Shown piece by piece: positions 24,095 to 37,248 of a stretch of DNA of 64,000 bases. The notes under the pieces were generated by a model that saw only the letters and a program-made list of their open reading frames with translations, was not told the origin of the DNA and did not search any database. The number at the start of each line of letters is the position of its first letter. Position 1 is the first letter of the stretch. Made by a program: the position numbers and the translations under genes. Origin of the DNA: Colius striatus (lineage: Eukaryota > Chordata > Aves > Coliiformes > Coliidae); the NCBI RefSeq assembly GCF_028858725.1, contig NC_084760.1, positions 8,878,867 to 8,942,866 of the forward strand. The letters are read 5' to 3'.

Positions 24095-26005
24095 TGTATG
24101 AACTTTACTGACCTGGTATATATGAACAAGAGGGCAGTTGGATTTTTTCAGGTCAACGTAACACACGTGCAGAACTTTGGCAGAGGTTTAGGGTCATTTG
24201 AACTTGTGCAGTCATCACCTTGAAAAGAAACAGGTATGTTTTTATATTTTTAAAATCCAAGGAAACCAGGGCATCCACTATATCCAGAGACCTGTGAACA
24301 AGTACTGAAAATTGAAAACAGTTGTGGTCAGACTGTATTACTGAGGAAGCTTGTCCAAGCCATTTCGGTTTCAACTAATGGTTAAAATGATTTAGAGGTG
24401 AAGTCATGTGTTGCCCAATGACATCTGTTGAACTTAGCTAATGTGTTCTAGTTGTTTCTAGTCCAAGAAAGCTTGATCTTTAGTTAGCCCAGTGTGTTTG
24501 TTGTTGCCTAGAGTTAAGCTATTTTGGTTTTAGCACATCATAGAGACGCTGAGTTGCAATTTGTTCAGGTGCTTCATAAACCTATTAACTTTTCACAGTT
24601 TATTATAAATCTCAGATCTGGTCTGTGCATTTACACTTTATAGAGAACTGATTCTTCTTCTACTATCCCAAACCTTTTCCTGAAACAGGGACAGAGGTGG
24701 CACAGCATTAGCAAGTAGAAGAGAGGTACGCCTCAAAAAACATCCAGTTAGTAGCAAAGTGGCCAGTTACTATAATTAAAAAGTTCATCTCCTACATTCT
24801 CATCCACAGTCTTCATGCACCAACGGGTATTTGTGTGCTCTGTAGTATGTTCTAAGTATGTTTTGTATCACATGCTTGCGGCCTCTCCTTTTGCTGTATC
24901 ACATACTAAAAGGACTTGTTGGAATGTGTGTGTGGTGCCAGTGATGCATCTCATATCCACCCATGTGGAGATGTGCTTTTCCAGGAACCTGCCTGTGGAT
25001 AACTTGAATGTAACAGTTTCAACTAAAGAGTGTTGTTTAAAAACAAAAAGTCATCCTTGCAGAATGTGGGTAATCCATATTGAACAGGCACATGGGAAAG
25101 AGCTGATGGTGATGTGCAGAGAAGTTGGATATAACTGTGAATGTTAAATGCTCTTTATTTCGCATGCTCACTGTTAGAGAACAAGAGAAGCAAAGTTAAT
25201 TGGAGCCTGACAAGACCCACTGCATACCTATCTGGGACTGATTGCTTCCATAAGCCTTCAACAAGGACTTCAGGAGAAGCTGAAAGCAGATAGGTACCAG
25301 CATCTCTTTGATGAAAGCAGCGTTGCCCAGGATTCACCAACAGCCAAACAAATCAGATCCTTTTTGTTACTTTCCTCCCTCTCTCAGTCATACTCACTTC
25401 TAGCATATTATTCCCAGATCTGCACTCAGTTGCTATAAGCACTACCTGATTGAATGAGCTCTTGTGATTAGCATTCTCACTACACACAATAGCTAGGCAG
25501 AACCAAAAGGTATTAAAAATATACATTAAACCGCAAGATGCCACAGGGAATCGGGAAGCTTTTGCAGCTATTAAGTGCCATCAACAGATGGCACAGAGTG
25601 ACCTACTTTGGAAGAAATAAATCAAACCCAGAGAGGTTAAAGTTGCTCTGGCAAGGAGTGCTTGTGCTGGCACTGGGAAGCACTGGGGACTGACAATGGG
25701 GTATCTGGGGGCTGCCAACTGACTTTGCAGCCCAGGCATCATTAGTATGTGTTGGCTGTGCCGTAGCCTACTCAATATGTGCCAGTAATATTAATCCACG
25801 TTCCCTAGCAGCAGGTGCCTCTATCATAAGACTCTCTAGCCTGGTTACTTTGCAGATTGGCAGAAAGTCCAAGGTTTGAGCGACTTGAAAGAGCAAAATC
25901 AAACTTCCAAGCCTAGCTATGTGTTTTCTGGAGTCAGGCTGGGTATTGATTCTACAGTATCACTTTTTCCTTTTAATAGATACTTAAGAAAAGATGTACT
26001 GCTCC
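24095..26005. other. Intergenic, no gene recognised
   Basis: No CR1 or CpG island. A 110-codon plus-strand open frame at 24815-25147 has no recognisable domain. Minus-strand 25218-25265 shares the LVExLWKxxxPDRxxV conceptual motif with 11890-11937, which hints at a decayed repeat of unknown family. Confidence 0.5.
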
Positions 26006-26268
26006 ACGGGGTTGTTCCTTCCCAGATGCAGGACTCTGCACTTGTCCTTGTTGAACCTCATGAGGTTCCTCTCTGCCCAACTCTCCAGCTGGTCGAGATC
26101 CCGCTGAATGGCAGCACAGCCTCTGGGGAATCAGCCAGTGCTCCCAGTTTGGTGTCATCAGGGAACCTGCTGAGGGCACACTCTGTCTCCTCATCCCGGT
26201 CGTTGATGAAGATGTTGAACAAGACTGGCCCCAGAACTAATCCCTGTGGAACTCCACATGATGTGGAG
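26006..26268 (-). repeat. CR1 LINE internal fragment
   Basis: Antisense CR1 lacking the usual 3' end. It has the CAGGACTCTGCACTTGTCC, TTGTTGAACCTCATGAGG and GATGAAGATGTTGAACAAG blocks. It corresponds to a more 5' part of the element than most copies in the window. Confidence 0.88.
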
Positions 26269-26704
26269 TTGGATAAAATGTGTGTTTAAAATAAATTGTT
26301 TTCAACAATTAGGAGGCTTTTAGTAAAAAAGAGACTTTGAAAGGACTTATTCTTTGTTTTGTAAATCTCTTTGCCTATCAAGCCATGACTTGCTTTATGT
26401 CATATAGCACAGTCATGTAGCAGCTAATCTTCTTTAAAAGGAATTTGTCCCTTCATGGGTATGTAGTTTATGGAATATCCTGCTGCAAAATATCACTGAA
26501 GCTAAAATCCAGCAGGCCTGAAAAGTATTGCAATGAATTGATATTTATGAACACCATAGTTAACCAAATTTATAACAAATATTTTAAAAAGAGTTTGAAG
26601 GAGAGATGGTAAAGCATCAGATTTTTATTCCATACTCTAAGAGCTTAGAGGACATATCTTTGGAGGTAAATGACCTGATAGCTATCTCCTCTGTGCTGTG
26701 ACTA

Positions 26705-27222
26705 GGTTAGTACTGATGATGCAGGTACGTCGGAGCAGCCTGTGCAGGGCTGCCGTGTGTGTGAGGGACCCCACGGAGGTGCAGGGAGGACTGGTGCAGA
26801 GCCCACCTGCCATGAGGAGGGACAAATGGCAGAAGCTATTGGGAATAGACTGACTGAAACCCCCACTCCCTGCGCCCCTGGGCCGTTCAGGGCAGGAGGA
26901 GGTAAAAACACCGGGATCAGGGCTCTGAGCCTGGGAAGAGGGGAGGGGTGGGGAGAAGGTGTTCTTAAAGGGCTGGTCAGACTCTTCATTGTTGTGCTGC
27001 TCTGTGTTGTTTTATTTTGGTTATGTTTTGGGTTTAAGGTTATGCTTTAGTTGATTTTGCATTAAATTATTTTGTTTCCTTCCCCAAGCCCAGTAGCCTG
27101 GGCTGTTTTGTCCTGAACCTTAAGCAGCAATTAAGCTCTCCCTGCCCTTTGGCAATCCTCAGGTCTTTGGTACTTGAGGCTAATCGTGGTCTGTTGTCCC
27201 TTGATGGGCCTAAACCACAGCA
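26705..27222 (+). mobile_element. LTR, ERVL-like
   Basis: The 3' part holds TTATGTTTTGGGTTTAAGG, a likely polyadenylation signal ATTAAA at 27061-27066, CTTCCCCAAGCCCAG and the terminus GGGCCTAAACCACAGCA. It is the same family as 17196-17465. The 5' limit near 26705 is approximate. No viral genes accompany it. Confidence 0.6.
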
Positions 27223-28050
27223 TAGACTCTCAATTTATGGCATGTTCTGCACTGTGTATCCAATGTTAAAACCACAGAATAAAAAGCAACAACACACAGT
27301 TTTAGTCCTAGTTGTTGCAATTTCCTCCATGGTTCATACGTTCACAGTGGGAAACATGTTCTTCTGTGTTTTTAAAACTACAGGGACACCACAATTAACA
27401 TGTCATAAGTTTGTGGTTTACAAAACACTGCTTGCCAAAATGGAACTGGATATTTTCTTTCAGAAATTGAGGTTTCTTGCCTAATCCATTTTGTCTTAAC
27501 CTTCCAGCTGCCTTTTTGGTAAAACATCAGCTGAAGAAAACAAAAAACATCACTCTTTTTTTTTGTTTTCTGCTATTCTTTATTGTTTGGTGTCTTTTCA
27601 ATGTTCTATGCAACAATAGCACAACAATTCAACAGTATTTTGACCTAATAAATTACTGCCTGATGCTCCATTGAAAGAAATGTATTACACTGAGCCACAA
27701 ATACAGATTCTGCTGCTGCTGGATGTGTTTTCCATCTGCAGAGCTTTTCCCCAGCACTGCCTGACGACATCCCACGGATTACACTGACTCATTGGGATCT
27801 CACAAAGCCTCTGCCTAAAGCAGATATTAGCAACAGCAGGTATTAGCAGCAGACATCAACTCAATGAAGCAGCAGAGTAAAGCAGAGAGGGAATTTTTAA
27901 GAGTGGTTGCATCTGCATGTGAACTAGTGGAAAATAAATATAGGGAAGGATCGATTTAATCTGTTTATATAACTCACTTAAAATTAACTTGCAATTAGGG
28001 CCTCACCAGGAGTTACGCAGTGATTAACACCTTCCAGCTACTGAAATAGG
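27223..28050. other. Intergenic, no gene recognised
   Basis: AT-rich sequence between an LTR and a CR1. Nothing recognised. Confidence 0.55.
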
Positions 28051-28300
28051 GACAGTGAGTACAAGCTGGAACACAAGAGGTTCCAAAGAAACACAAGGAA
28101 GAATTTCTTCATTGTGAGGGTGAGGGAGCACTGGAAGGGGCTGCCCAGATGAGTTGTGGAGTCTCCTTCTCTGGAGACATTCAAACCCACCTGGATGAGT
28201 TCCTGTGTGACCTACTGTAGGTGGTCCTGCTCTGGCAGGGGGGTTGCACTGGATGATCTTTTGAGATCCCTTCTAATCCTAAACATTCTGTGATTCTGTG
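28051..28300 (+). repeat. CR1 LINE 3' fragment
   Basis: Has GCTGGAACACAAGAGGTTCC, CATTCAAACCCACCTGGATG, GTGACCTACTGTAGGTGG and the tail CATTCTGTGATTCTGTG. Same subfamily as the 34 kb copy. Confidence 0.9.
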
Positions 28301-29421
28301 AATACAAGCATGGGTTCTGGGCAAGAGGCTGTTTTAAGGAGAGATGAGTTCCTGCCCCCAAACCAGGTCCTTTGGGGCCACCCCTGCCAAATGCCAAAGC
28401 ATGCCACTAGAGGGAACTCAGCCTATTCCCTACCAGGCCTTGGCACTGCACTTTCCCTGCTACACAACTACTTGCACCTTTACTTCAAGCTATATGCATA
28501 CTTCAAACTGTATGCCTATGTTTTCAAGACACCTGCTTCATCTGTTAAAGCAATTCCCCAGTGTTCTTCCCTATCACACACAACATCTTATATCTTTTAT
28601 ATTAGTGGTAATGTAGGTTTTTAACTTTTTCTCTCCTGGTTATTTTCTTTCCTCATCATTTCTTTGTCTACATGGTGTCAACACTCTGGAAATGAACCAA
28701 AAAGTTACTGAATATGCTGCTGGTCACTACTGGGTGTGTAAAGCACGTTCCTTGCACTTCTGGCAAGAAAGGGACTTGGGAGTAGGAAAATAAGGAAGGG
28801 TGGAGACCTGCTAGGGGTCCTTAAAAGGTGAAGTCAGGGAAGCTGTCTGTGACTGAGGAAGACAACATGGAGAAAGGTTTCCAAGTAATCAAAGAGCTCC
28901 TTCCTTTGGCCATCATGTATCAGCTTTCTGTTCCTTCACCAGAATCTTACATCTGCCCAGAGGGAAGCACCATCCTTCACCATCCTTAGGGCTCAGCCCA
29001 CATAACCAGCTGCATCGTAGTGTTAAAAGTAAGCAAAGCACTTGCTAAGAAAATTGTGACTAAGCTGGCATTTAGTTCAAGACTGTTGCATCAAGATTAC
29101 TCTTATCCTTCCCCCCCCCACATCTTCACACTGTGTCCTCACTCTATTTGAAAAGTAGGGCATGTTTGTTTTAAAAATGATATAAAAATGCACCAGTTCG
29201 CAAAAGTGTAAATAATCATCTCTAATAGAAACACAAGTTAATTCTTTGGTGTTACCACAGTGAGAAGGAATAAAAACAGGCTGTCTTGCCTGTTCAGAAG
29301 TTGCTGTTTCACCCCAGGGGTGTTTCAGTGTGAGGTTGCCTTCTTACTGGGTGCTACTTCTAGGGCAGCGAACCCCTTTTTGTTGGAAGACTGAACACTC
29401 TGAAATACGCTGATGTTGCCA
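28301..29421. other. Intergenic, no gene recognised
   Basis: No exon, repeat or RNA gene recognised. A short poly-C run lies near 29112. Confidence 0.5.
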
Positions 29422-29746
29422 TCAAATATCTAAAGGGTGGGTGTCAGGAGGCTGGGACATCCCTTTTTTCTATAGTAGATAGTAACAGGACAAGGGGTGA
29501 TGGGATGAAGCTGGAACACAAAAAGTTCCACTTAAACATAAGAAAAAACTATTTCACTGTGAGGTGAGGGAGCCCTGGCACAGGCTGCCCAGGGGGGTTG
29601 TGGAGGCTCCTTCCTTGGAGGTCTTCAAGACCCGCCTGGACATGTTCCTGTGCGACCTGATCTAGGTGACCCTGCTTCTGCAGGGGGGTTGGACTAGATG
29701 ATCTCTAAAGGTCCCTTCCAACCCCTACCATTCTATGATTCTATGA
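29422..29746 (+). repeat. CR1 LINE 3' fragment, young subfamily
   Basis: From TCAAATATCTAAAGGGTGGG to TTCTATGATTCTATGAT. Over 200 bp it differs from the 17.8 kb copy at only a few positions, indicating recent insertion. Confidence 0.93.
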
Positions 29747-30951
29747 TCAAACCTGGCACATGTCCCAAGGTTACAGAGGACGGTCACTACGTGATGAGGG
29801 GTCACTGTAGCAGGGCACTCTGCCTAGTGACAAGATACAAGATGAAGGTCACGCTGTTTTTCAGTGGTAAAGGCTGTTTCAGACCAGCCTGACCTGACCA
29901 TCTCCAAAAAAAACTAGGGAGGTAAGAAAATTCCTGAGCTAGTGGGCTGTGAAGCAGATATCTGCAAGATAATATTGGTGCTAGAAATCAGATGTTCCTG
30001 CTAACTCTGTGGAGATGTAAACTCAGTAATACGTGACTGACAGTCAATCACTTTATTCTATAAATGCCCAGTCCCATTTCTGTGGAGTACAGGATTCCTA
30101 CATACACTCCTTTGGAGTGTGTCTGGAGATCACCTCCTTTAGTGGGGACACCCCTCAAGGTTACCCTCTGGAGCTGAATCACCCACTGTTATTGATATAG
30201 GTGTGCAACACCATTCTCTATGAAATAAGTAATCATTAAGCTAGCTTTGAACTGTTAATTCAATTAAGTAGCAGCTACAGTATTAATAAAGTGTAGCAAG
30301 TATTCCTCTGAGGCATTGCCTACTGAAACACAAAACCTGTATTTTCATCCTGATTGAAACTGTATATAAAATATCTTTCCAATTCAAATTACACCATTAT
30401 TGTGAAGAAATAAAGTCCTATTTTGCTATACTCTCTGAGTCTGTCACTATCACCCTACAGCTGGGAGGAAGAGCCACCAGAACTGCCTGTTCTCGCCTGA
30501 CCCCTCTTTTCATCCCACCACTTCCTAAAGGCACACATTTCAATGAGTATGTTCCTTGCTCATTCTTGTGTACCTAGCTCTGGCTCTCCAGAGCTTCAAC
30601 ATTGATCTCAAAGGGCATAGTAGTCAGAAAAACAAAAGAAATAAAACTTCATTACTGAAAAATAAAGAATGAAAGTGAATGATTTTGTAAGCAGGAGCTG
30701 AATTCTGCACAGGCAGTCAGTTGGGCACGGTTACCTGTGTGGACAAAGTGATGGCACCTCTGTTGCCATCTTCTCTTTATGGAAGTTAACTTACAGGCAG
30801 CAAGGAGCCACGTGGCTGCTGTTGAATTTGATCTGTGTTATTATAAATTTTAAATCCTACCCTTGGCCAAAGTGGGAGAAAACTCTGCAGGTTCCATATT
30901 AAAGCCTTTGGGATATTTGTTTTCATTTATGCAGAGAAAACATAGTTTCAG
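29747..30951. other. Intergenic, no gene recognised
   Basis: Unique-looking AT-rich sequence. No feature supported. Confidence 0.5.
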
Positions 30952-31110
30952 CAGAATCACAGAATCTCAAGGGCTGGAAGGGACCTCAAAAGATCATCCA
31001 GTGCAACCCCCCTGCCAGAGCAGGACCACCTAGAGTAGGTCACATAGGAACTCATCCAGGTGGGTTTGGAATGTCTCCAGAGAAGGAGACTCAACAACCC
31101 ACCTGGGCAG
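30952..31110 (-). repeat. CR1 LINE 3' fragment
   Basis: CAGAATCACAGAATCTCAAGG, GGGCTGGAAGGGACC and AGGACCACCTAGAGTAGGTC in antisense orientation. Truncated after CCACCTGGGCAG. Confidence 0.9.
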
Positions 31111-31571
31111 TTTCTGTTCTTTGAGAAGAGCTCAAAGCAGGCAACAAGCAGAAACTTTCGACTTATCCTCAGCCTTCCCACTGCTGGCTGTGGGGAGAGG
31201 ACAGAGAGGTTGAGCTGAAAATTGCAGTGGTGTGTATAGATTAGATATTGTATCAAAGAATCAAAAGCAAGGTGGAGAAAAGTGTAATAGTAATTTCTCA
31301 TGTGCAAGTTACTAAAGCTATTAGGTAAAAAGCCAGTACAAAACTCAAAGCCTAACTGCAGACTGATTTATCTCACCAGCCTTATCAACAACTACAAATA
31401 CCAAACATTTCAAAGCAGAACATTATCTTCATTGCCATTTACATACTACACAGTGGGATGAGGAAGACTTGCAGATCACACAACAGCTGTGTGTACTAGC
31501 AAAGGCTGGAGCTCTGGAAACTCTCATTCTCTTCCCGAGTTAGTGAACAGCCTGCTGAGTGATCTTAAGTA

Positions 31572-31980
31572 TGGAATCATTACAGTTGGAAAGGACCTTT
31601 AAGATCATCAGGTCCAATCACTCACCTCACACTGCCAGGCCCATTACTAAACTAAACATCCCTCAGCACCTCATCTATGTGTCTTTTTAGTATCTCCAGG
31701 GATGGTGACTCCACCACCTCCCTGGGCAGCCCCTTCCAATGCTTCACAACCCTCTCGGCGAAGAAGGTCTTCCTAATATCCAATCTAAACCTTCCATGCT
31801 GCAACTTGAACCCATTTCCTAATGTCCCATCATTCATTACTGGAGAGATCGACCCTCACCTCACTACAACACCCCTTCAGGTATTTGTAGAGGAGTGATC
31901 ACATCTCCTCTCAACCTCCTCTAGGCTACATACACATCCCCAGCTCCTTCAGTTGCTCCGCGTCACGCTTGTTCTCAAGT
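31572..31980 (-). repeat. CR1 LINE 3' fragment, older subfamily
   Basis: Begins TGGAATCATTACAGTTGGAAA, with ACACTGCCAGGCCCATTAC and ATCTCCAGGGATGGTGACTC, and ends around CTCCGCGTCACGCTTGTTCTC. Same subfamily as the 49.3 kb copy. Confidence 0.9.
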
Positions 31981-33423
31981 TCACTTCTGTATGCCTGTTT
32001 TTCCAGATGTAAAATGTGATGGCTACTATCATGCACATACACACTTTACCTGACCACTTCTAAAAAACTGTTGAAACCTGAGAGCAGGCAACACTTGCAC
32101 AGCATTTTGTTGTCCATAAAGCAGTGCTAGCCATTAAGAATGCTGTGCTAAGGCGCAATTTGTAGTATTTAACAAGTACTGATCAGAGAAAAAGTCAGTT
32201 ACAAGACTTGCCAGCTCCTATTGTCTTTCCCCAGATGGTCCCAGTCAAGAACTGGTGGCAAACTGCATTTCATCCAGTTACTAAAACTCCCTGAATGTGC
32301 AGTAATATCAAGGTTTGGGAAATACTCATTTTTCTTGCAATGTATTTCCTTCCCACATAATTCAGTGGCAACATCTACACTGCTTCTCTCATCTCTCAGT
32401 TGACCTTGTTTTTCAGAGTCTTTTTTCTACCTATCTCATCCATTTTTTTCCTTATCACTCCTAGTACAAAAATGTATCAGCACTTTCTTTAGTGCTTGCA
32501 TACAAATAATGTCTAACATTTGGACAAGGTCTCTCCATTTACCTCTCCATTAACTCCTCCAATGACCTATCGATCTTCTGCAGATGACAACGTGCAATTT
32601 CTGAGTATTCTGATGCTAGGAATGCAACTTACAAAAGTTGTATGAGATATATAAAGATGATATATAAGCAAATTTCAGTTCTCAAGCTATACATTAAAGC
32701 CACATCACCTTCTTTATTGTCACCAAGCAGTAAAGAACATAAGACTCAGGTGATGAGAGAGAAAACAAGAGAAAGGCCTGACTCTATATACTAAGCTCTT
32801 CATCCAATGTAGCTCTAGGTCTTGTTTCAGGGAATAAAACCCAACGTAAATTGCATTTTGATGGCTATTACCATCCCCACTTACATTTGCAAATGAAGGT
32901 TCATAGAGGTACTTGATGAAAGCACACTGCTTCATTGAAGGAGCAGATGACACCTACCACAAAAACAGCACTTCCTCAAAACTTTATGCTTCATGACCTT
33001 AAGGATGGCAAAATGGCCACAATTATACCACTTCTTGAAACACAAATGAATTCTGAACTACAACTAAAGACTTGGCAAAGGCACAGGATTGGGAGCACAA
33101 TGCCAGTCGAGCTCCGTCCTTACAAAAACACCTCGAGTTGGTCACAAAACTGATTATCCAGTGGCATAGAATGGAGTAACAACTGGAGTAGCAACTGTCC
33201 TTCCCTACTGCTTTCTCTTAGCTACTGTAAGCTTCTGTCTCTGTTACAATGCAGGATTGACTTCATCATGGAACATGCTTGTGTGTGTGCTGGCTGTCCT
33301 GGTAACAATGTGGGGGGGGAAAACCCCCAAACTAGCAGTTGTACTGGCTCACAGGGAGCATGTCCAGCCCCTGGTGACCCTACGTGTGTGCCTCAGGGGG
33401 AACAGGATGGGTAACCACAGTGT
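31981..33423. other. Intergenic, no gene recognised
   Basis: No credible exon, repeat or CpG island. This interval and its neighbours were read for an SR-protein RRM or RS domain (SRSF12 is expected here from human order); none was seen. Confidence 0.5.
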
Positions 33424-33500
33424 TAGATCTGCTTTAGCAGGGGATTGGACTAGATATATTTAGAAGTCCCTTCCCACCCCTACCATTCTGTGATTCCGTG
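33424..33500 (+). repeat. CR1 LINE 3' end
   Basis: Short tail: GGGGATTGGACTAGATATATT, TCCCTTCCCACCCC, CATTCTGTGATTCCGTG. Confidence 0.8.
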
Positions 33501-34070
33501 AAGTCCTACAAGAGAAGTCCCCAATGCCCAAATATTTCCTCGTTCAGGTACACATTAATCACCCCAGTTTGCTCACCAGTGACAATGTACAGTGTAAGTA
33601 AACATAGCCAATGTAATTCTCAAACAAGGGTTTATGAACCACCTGGACTCTGCCACACACAAGCCTGAGTAGTGTAACTTGTACTAATGTCACTAGAGCA
33701 ATGGTAAACAAAAGCACCAATGCAGTACTTCCAACAGGGTCGGGGCTTCATAAAATCTAAAGGCCTACTTTCTGGGAGCTGAATAAATGACATCTTATCA
33801 CTTCATGTGAAAAAAAAGGTTACAGAGGAATGCTGACTTCAACACAGGGGAAGAAGCACCTTTGCTAGGATGTGTGGGCTGTGCAAATTAATTCCTGAGG
33901 ATTTTTGATTTTCAAATTCAGCTGAATTCTTGATGTTCTCCTCTCAGCTCTGATCAACATTCTGCTACACTCTCAACACAAAAGAGAAAGTTCACAGCCT
34001 CTATGTCACTGATAACGTTCTGTTGCCCAACTTTGGTAGTTTGGTCCTTTATTTTGACTAATAGATTTCT

Positions 34071-34552
34071 CCAGTTCTGGGCCCCTCAGCTCAAGGACAG
34101 GGAGCTGCTGGAGAGTTCAGCACAGGGCCACACAGATGATGAAGGGGGTGGAGCACATCCCTTATGATGAAAGGCTGAGGGAGCTGGGGCTCTTCAGCTT
34201 GGAGGAGACTGAGGGGTGACCTCATTCATGTTTACAAATACGTGAAGGGTGTGTGTCAGGAGGATGGAGCCAGGCTGTTCTCAGTGATGGCCAATGATAA
34301 GACAAGGGGCAATGGGTACAAGCTGGAACAGAAGAGGTTCCAAAGAAACACAAGGAAAAACGCCTTCCCTGTTGAGGTGGGGGAGAACTGGCAGGGGCTG
34401 CCCAGATGGGTGTGGAGTCTCCTTCTCTGGAGACATTCAAACTCACCTGGATGAGTTCCTGTGTGACCTACTCTAGGTGGTCCCACTCTGGCAGGGAAGT
34501 TGGACTGGATGATCTTTTGAGGTCCCTTCCAACCCTGAAGATTCTGTGATTC
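34071..34552 (+). repeat. CR1 LINE 3' fragment
   Basis: Starts CCAGTTCTGGGCCCCTCAGC and runs through GACTGAGGGGTGACCTCATTC and GGAACAGAAGAGGTTCC to AGATTCTGTGATTC. Open frames inside it on both strands are CR1 ORF2 debris. Confidence 0.93.
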
Positions 34553-35804
34553 CTCTTGCCCTCATTGTTTGGCAAGAATGGATGAAACATTATCGTACCC
34601 ATCTTAACTTATGGTCTAATGAGGCATGGAAGCTTTACATTTTCAAGACTCCAAAAGCCTCATCCAACAGCTTTAGAAGAACTGGCTGAGGAGCCAGGGA
34701 CTCTTTGGCACTTGCATTTAATGAATCTGTAACCCTCAGGAATATTTTGACAAATCAGGGCAGAAACAAGGAACTATATTACGTTGGTAAATTTTACATA
34801 GGATTGGAGGTAGCATTCAAATTAAGGACTGTGATGTCAGCTCCAAGGGTGAGGGAAGAAAAGAGGCTGATGGCAGCAGAGACAACCATCGGGGGGGAAA
34901 AACCCAATACTTCCTTTTAAAAAATGCCAACATACAAGGCTGATGGAAACTGACTCCTCAGGATAATTACCAAACTCAAGAGACAACTGTGAGTTCAACT
35001 GACAAAATTAACCATTGCCTAAAGCTACGGGGAACTGCTGAAGGCATTTTCCTTTGCACTTGATGACATTTGTGCAAAAGAAGCAAGGAAAAAGGAAACA
35101 CAACAGCAAGACCTATACCAAATCTAGTCAACTGGGACTTAACAGTCTACTTGAGAGTCATCCTTTGTGAGATTCTACTGGGATTCTTGCTTTCCCTATT
35201 TATTAAATAATGGAAAAATGACTAGTTTTGTTAATTTATAGAAGACAGGATAGGACATGCTAAATCATGGACACTGAGATTAGACAGCAAAGTGGGCTGT
35301 TTAAGCCATACATTTACCTCAAGCATGTACCATCATCAATATGGATCTATTTCGCAATACAGTGAAGCTGGAAGCCTTCAGTATAGACCAAAAACTGTGT
35401 ATGAGGTCTTAGTTTTGAACATATATATAGCCTAATAGAATGATAATGAAAAATCTAAACACTATGTAATGAATTTCTATAAAGCAAAGAGGTTTTTTGA
35501 CCAATCTCATTTCAGGGCTATGTTAAGGCATAGCGTCAATTCACAGGCACAGAACGGGATGCCATGAGCCAATGCTTACACTGAATCTCTGAAAACACTT
35601 CCATGCTAAAGACCCACCTCAGCAGAGACCTTGCTGATAGCCTTTTCCTCCTACACATCCATCCTAGTACACTAGTCCCCAGAGAGTTGGGTTTTTTCCC
35701 TGTAGATCCCAACACTCTGAAATGCTTTTCTGTCTTACATAAACATATTCCCTGCTTTAGTTCTCTTAAATACTGGATTAGCAAAAGAACTGCAATTCCA
35801 TGTT
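34553..35804. other. Intergenic, no gene recognised
   Basis: AT-rich unique sequence. Nothing recognised. Confidence 0.5.
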
Positions 35805-36075
35805 ATCACAGAATTGTAGGGGTTGGAAGAGACCTTTGGAGATCATCTAGTCCTATCCCCTGCAGAAGCAGGTTCACTTAGATCAGGTCACAAAAGAACG
35901 TGTCCAGGAGGGTTTGAAAACCTCCAGAGGAGGAGCCTCCACACCCTCCCTGAGCAGCCTGTGCCAGGGCTCCCTCACCTCAACACTGAAAGAGTTTTTC
36001 CTTATGGTTCTGTGGAACCTTTTGTGTTCCAGTTTCTTTCCATTATCCCTTGTCCTGTCCCCAGTTATCTCCTCA
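35805..36075 (-). repeat. CR1 LINE 3' fragment
   Basis: TCACAGAATTGTAGGGGTTGG, GGAGATCATCTAGTCC and the CTGTGCCAGGGCTCCCTCACC block in antisense orientation, fading after TTGTCCTGTCCCC. Confidence 0.9.
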
Positions 36076-36552
36076 ACATGCTTGTCACACTGATCTACAG
36101 CCCAACTGCTGAACCATCTTACATCAGAGGAATGTGCTTTCCAGCACTGCTATCAGCAAGAGGCAAATTTGGTGAAAAATACGAAGCTTAACTTGCCCCA
36201 TCCCCACCTTTCTGCTATTGCTACTTTTCAGTATCAGTGACTTTCGTAACCACTTACTATTAAAGTGGTGAAGCAGCACTGCAGCAAGAATTTGGATCTG
36301 CTTGCCAAACTTTCTCAAAATCTCGATTTTCAAGAAACAAAACCAATACGGAACCTAAAATGACCAACCAGAAAGGAAACACACAGGAATTCTTAAAGAG
36401 CTATCAACTCAACTACTGGGATAGTCAAAAGTCTGAGAATGACAAAAATATTTGTACTGATTCACTGGAAGTTCATTGAAGTTCACAGAGTGAATTAAGA
36501 CACACACACAGAAAGAAAGAGAAAAGACATGCTTAAGGGGAGGCCAAATTGT

Positions 36553-36558
36553 TTTATT
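36553..36558 (-). terminator. PNRC1: Candidate polyadenylation signal of PNRC1
   Basis: AATAAA on the minus strand (TTTATT on the plus strand), about 690 bp downstream of the PNRC1 stop codon. This is the expected distance for the gene's 3' UTR. Other AT-rich hexamers are nearby, so the site used is not certain. Confidence 0.5.
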
Positions 36559-37248
36559 TAATTTTTTAGTGACCAATTAGATTTTTGGCAGAAAGCTCTG
36601 CTCTTTCCTTTTTTTTTTTTCTGTTTTTTTTTTTTTAAAGAATCAGCAGTGCTCCAATTGATGGCTTGGAATTTTGCTCAAATTCCAGTTAAATTTTAAA
36701 AACAAACAGATGGAACAGGAAATTCCAGATATTGTTTCCAGAGCAGAGAGTAAAACTTCACATTTGTATGAAAATTGCATGTTTGTACTCAGTTGGGACA
36801 GAGAAATGTCAAACTATTGTCAGTAGTGCATGAATAGAACATTCACATTTGATCTGGAACCTTAAAAGCAGAAAGCTGTACTCTCCTTCCAAAGTTTTCA
36901 TTACCTTGTGCAAATTGAGTCAAGTCTTCATGTGTCAAGCACACACTTAAAATTGTCCATTATTTTATATACAAGACATCTACCATTCAGGCAGTGCAAA
37001 ATACATCCTTTCATAACAAAACTAAAATGTACCTCTCAAAGTTATGAACAAGAATATACACATAGTACACGATGTACACTATTTACATGACCATAAAAAA
37101 TATAATACAAGGATTTTTTGTCGTGGTTTTTTTTTTTAAATGGTATTATAAGACTTGACAAGTCTCCTGCAATTTTCGTTGCAACAAGGCATGGTTTAAG
37201 TTTCCTGGATGGAGTTTTCTTTGTCAATTATTCAAGGGATCTTGGAAA

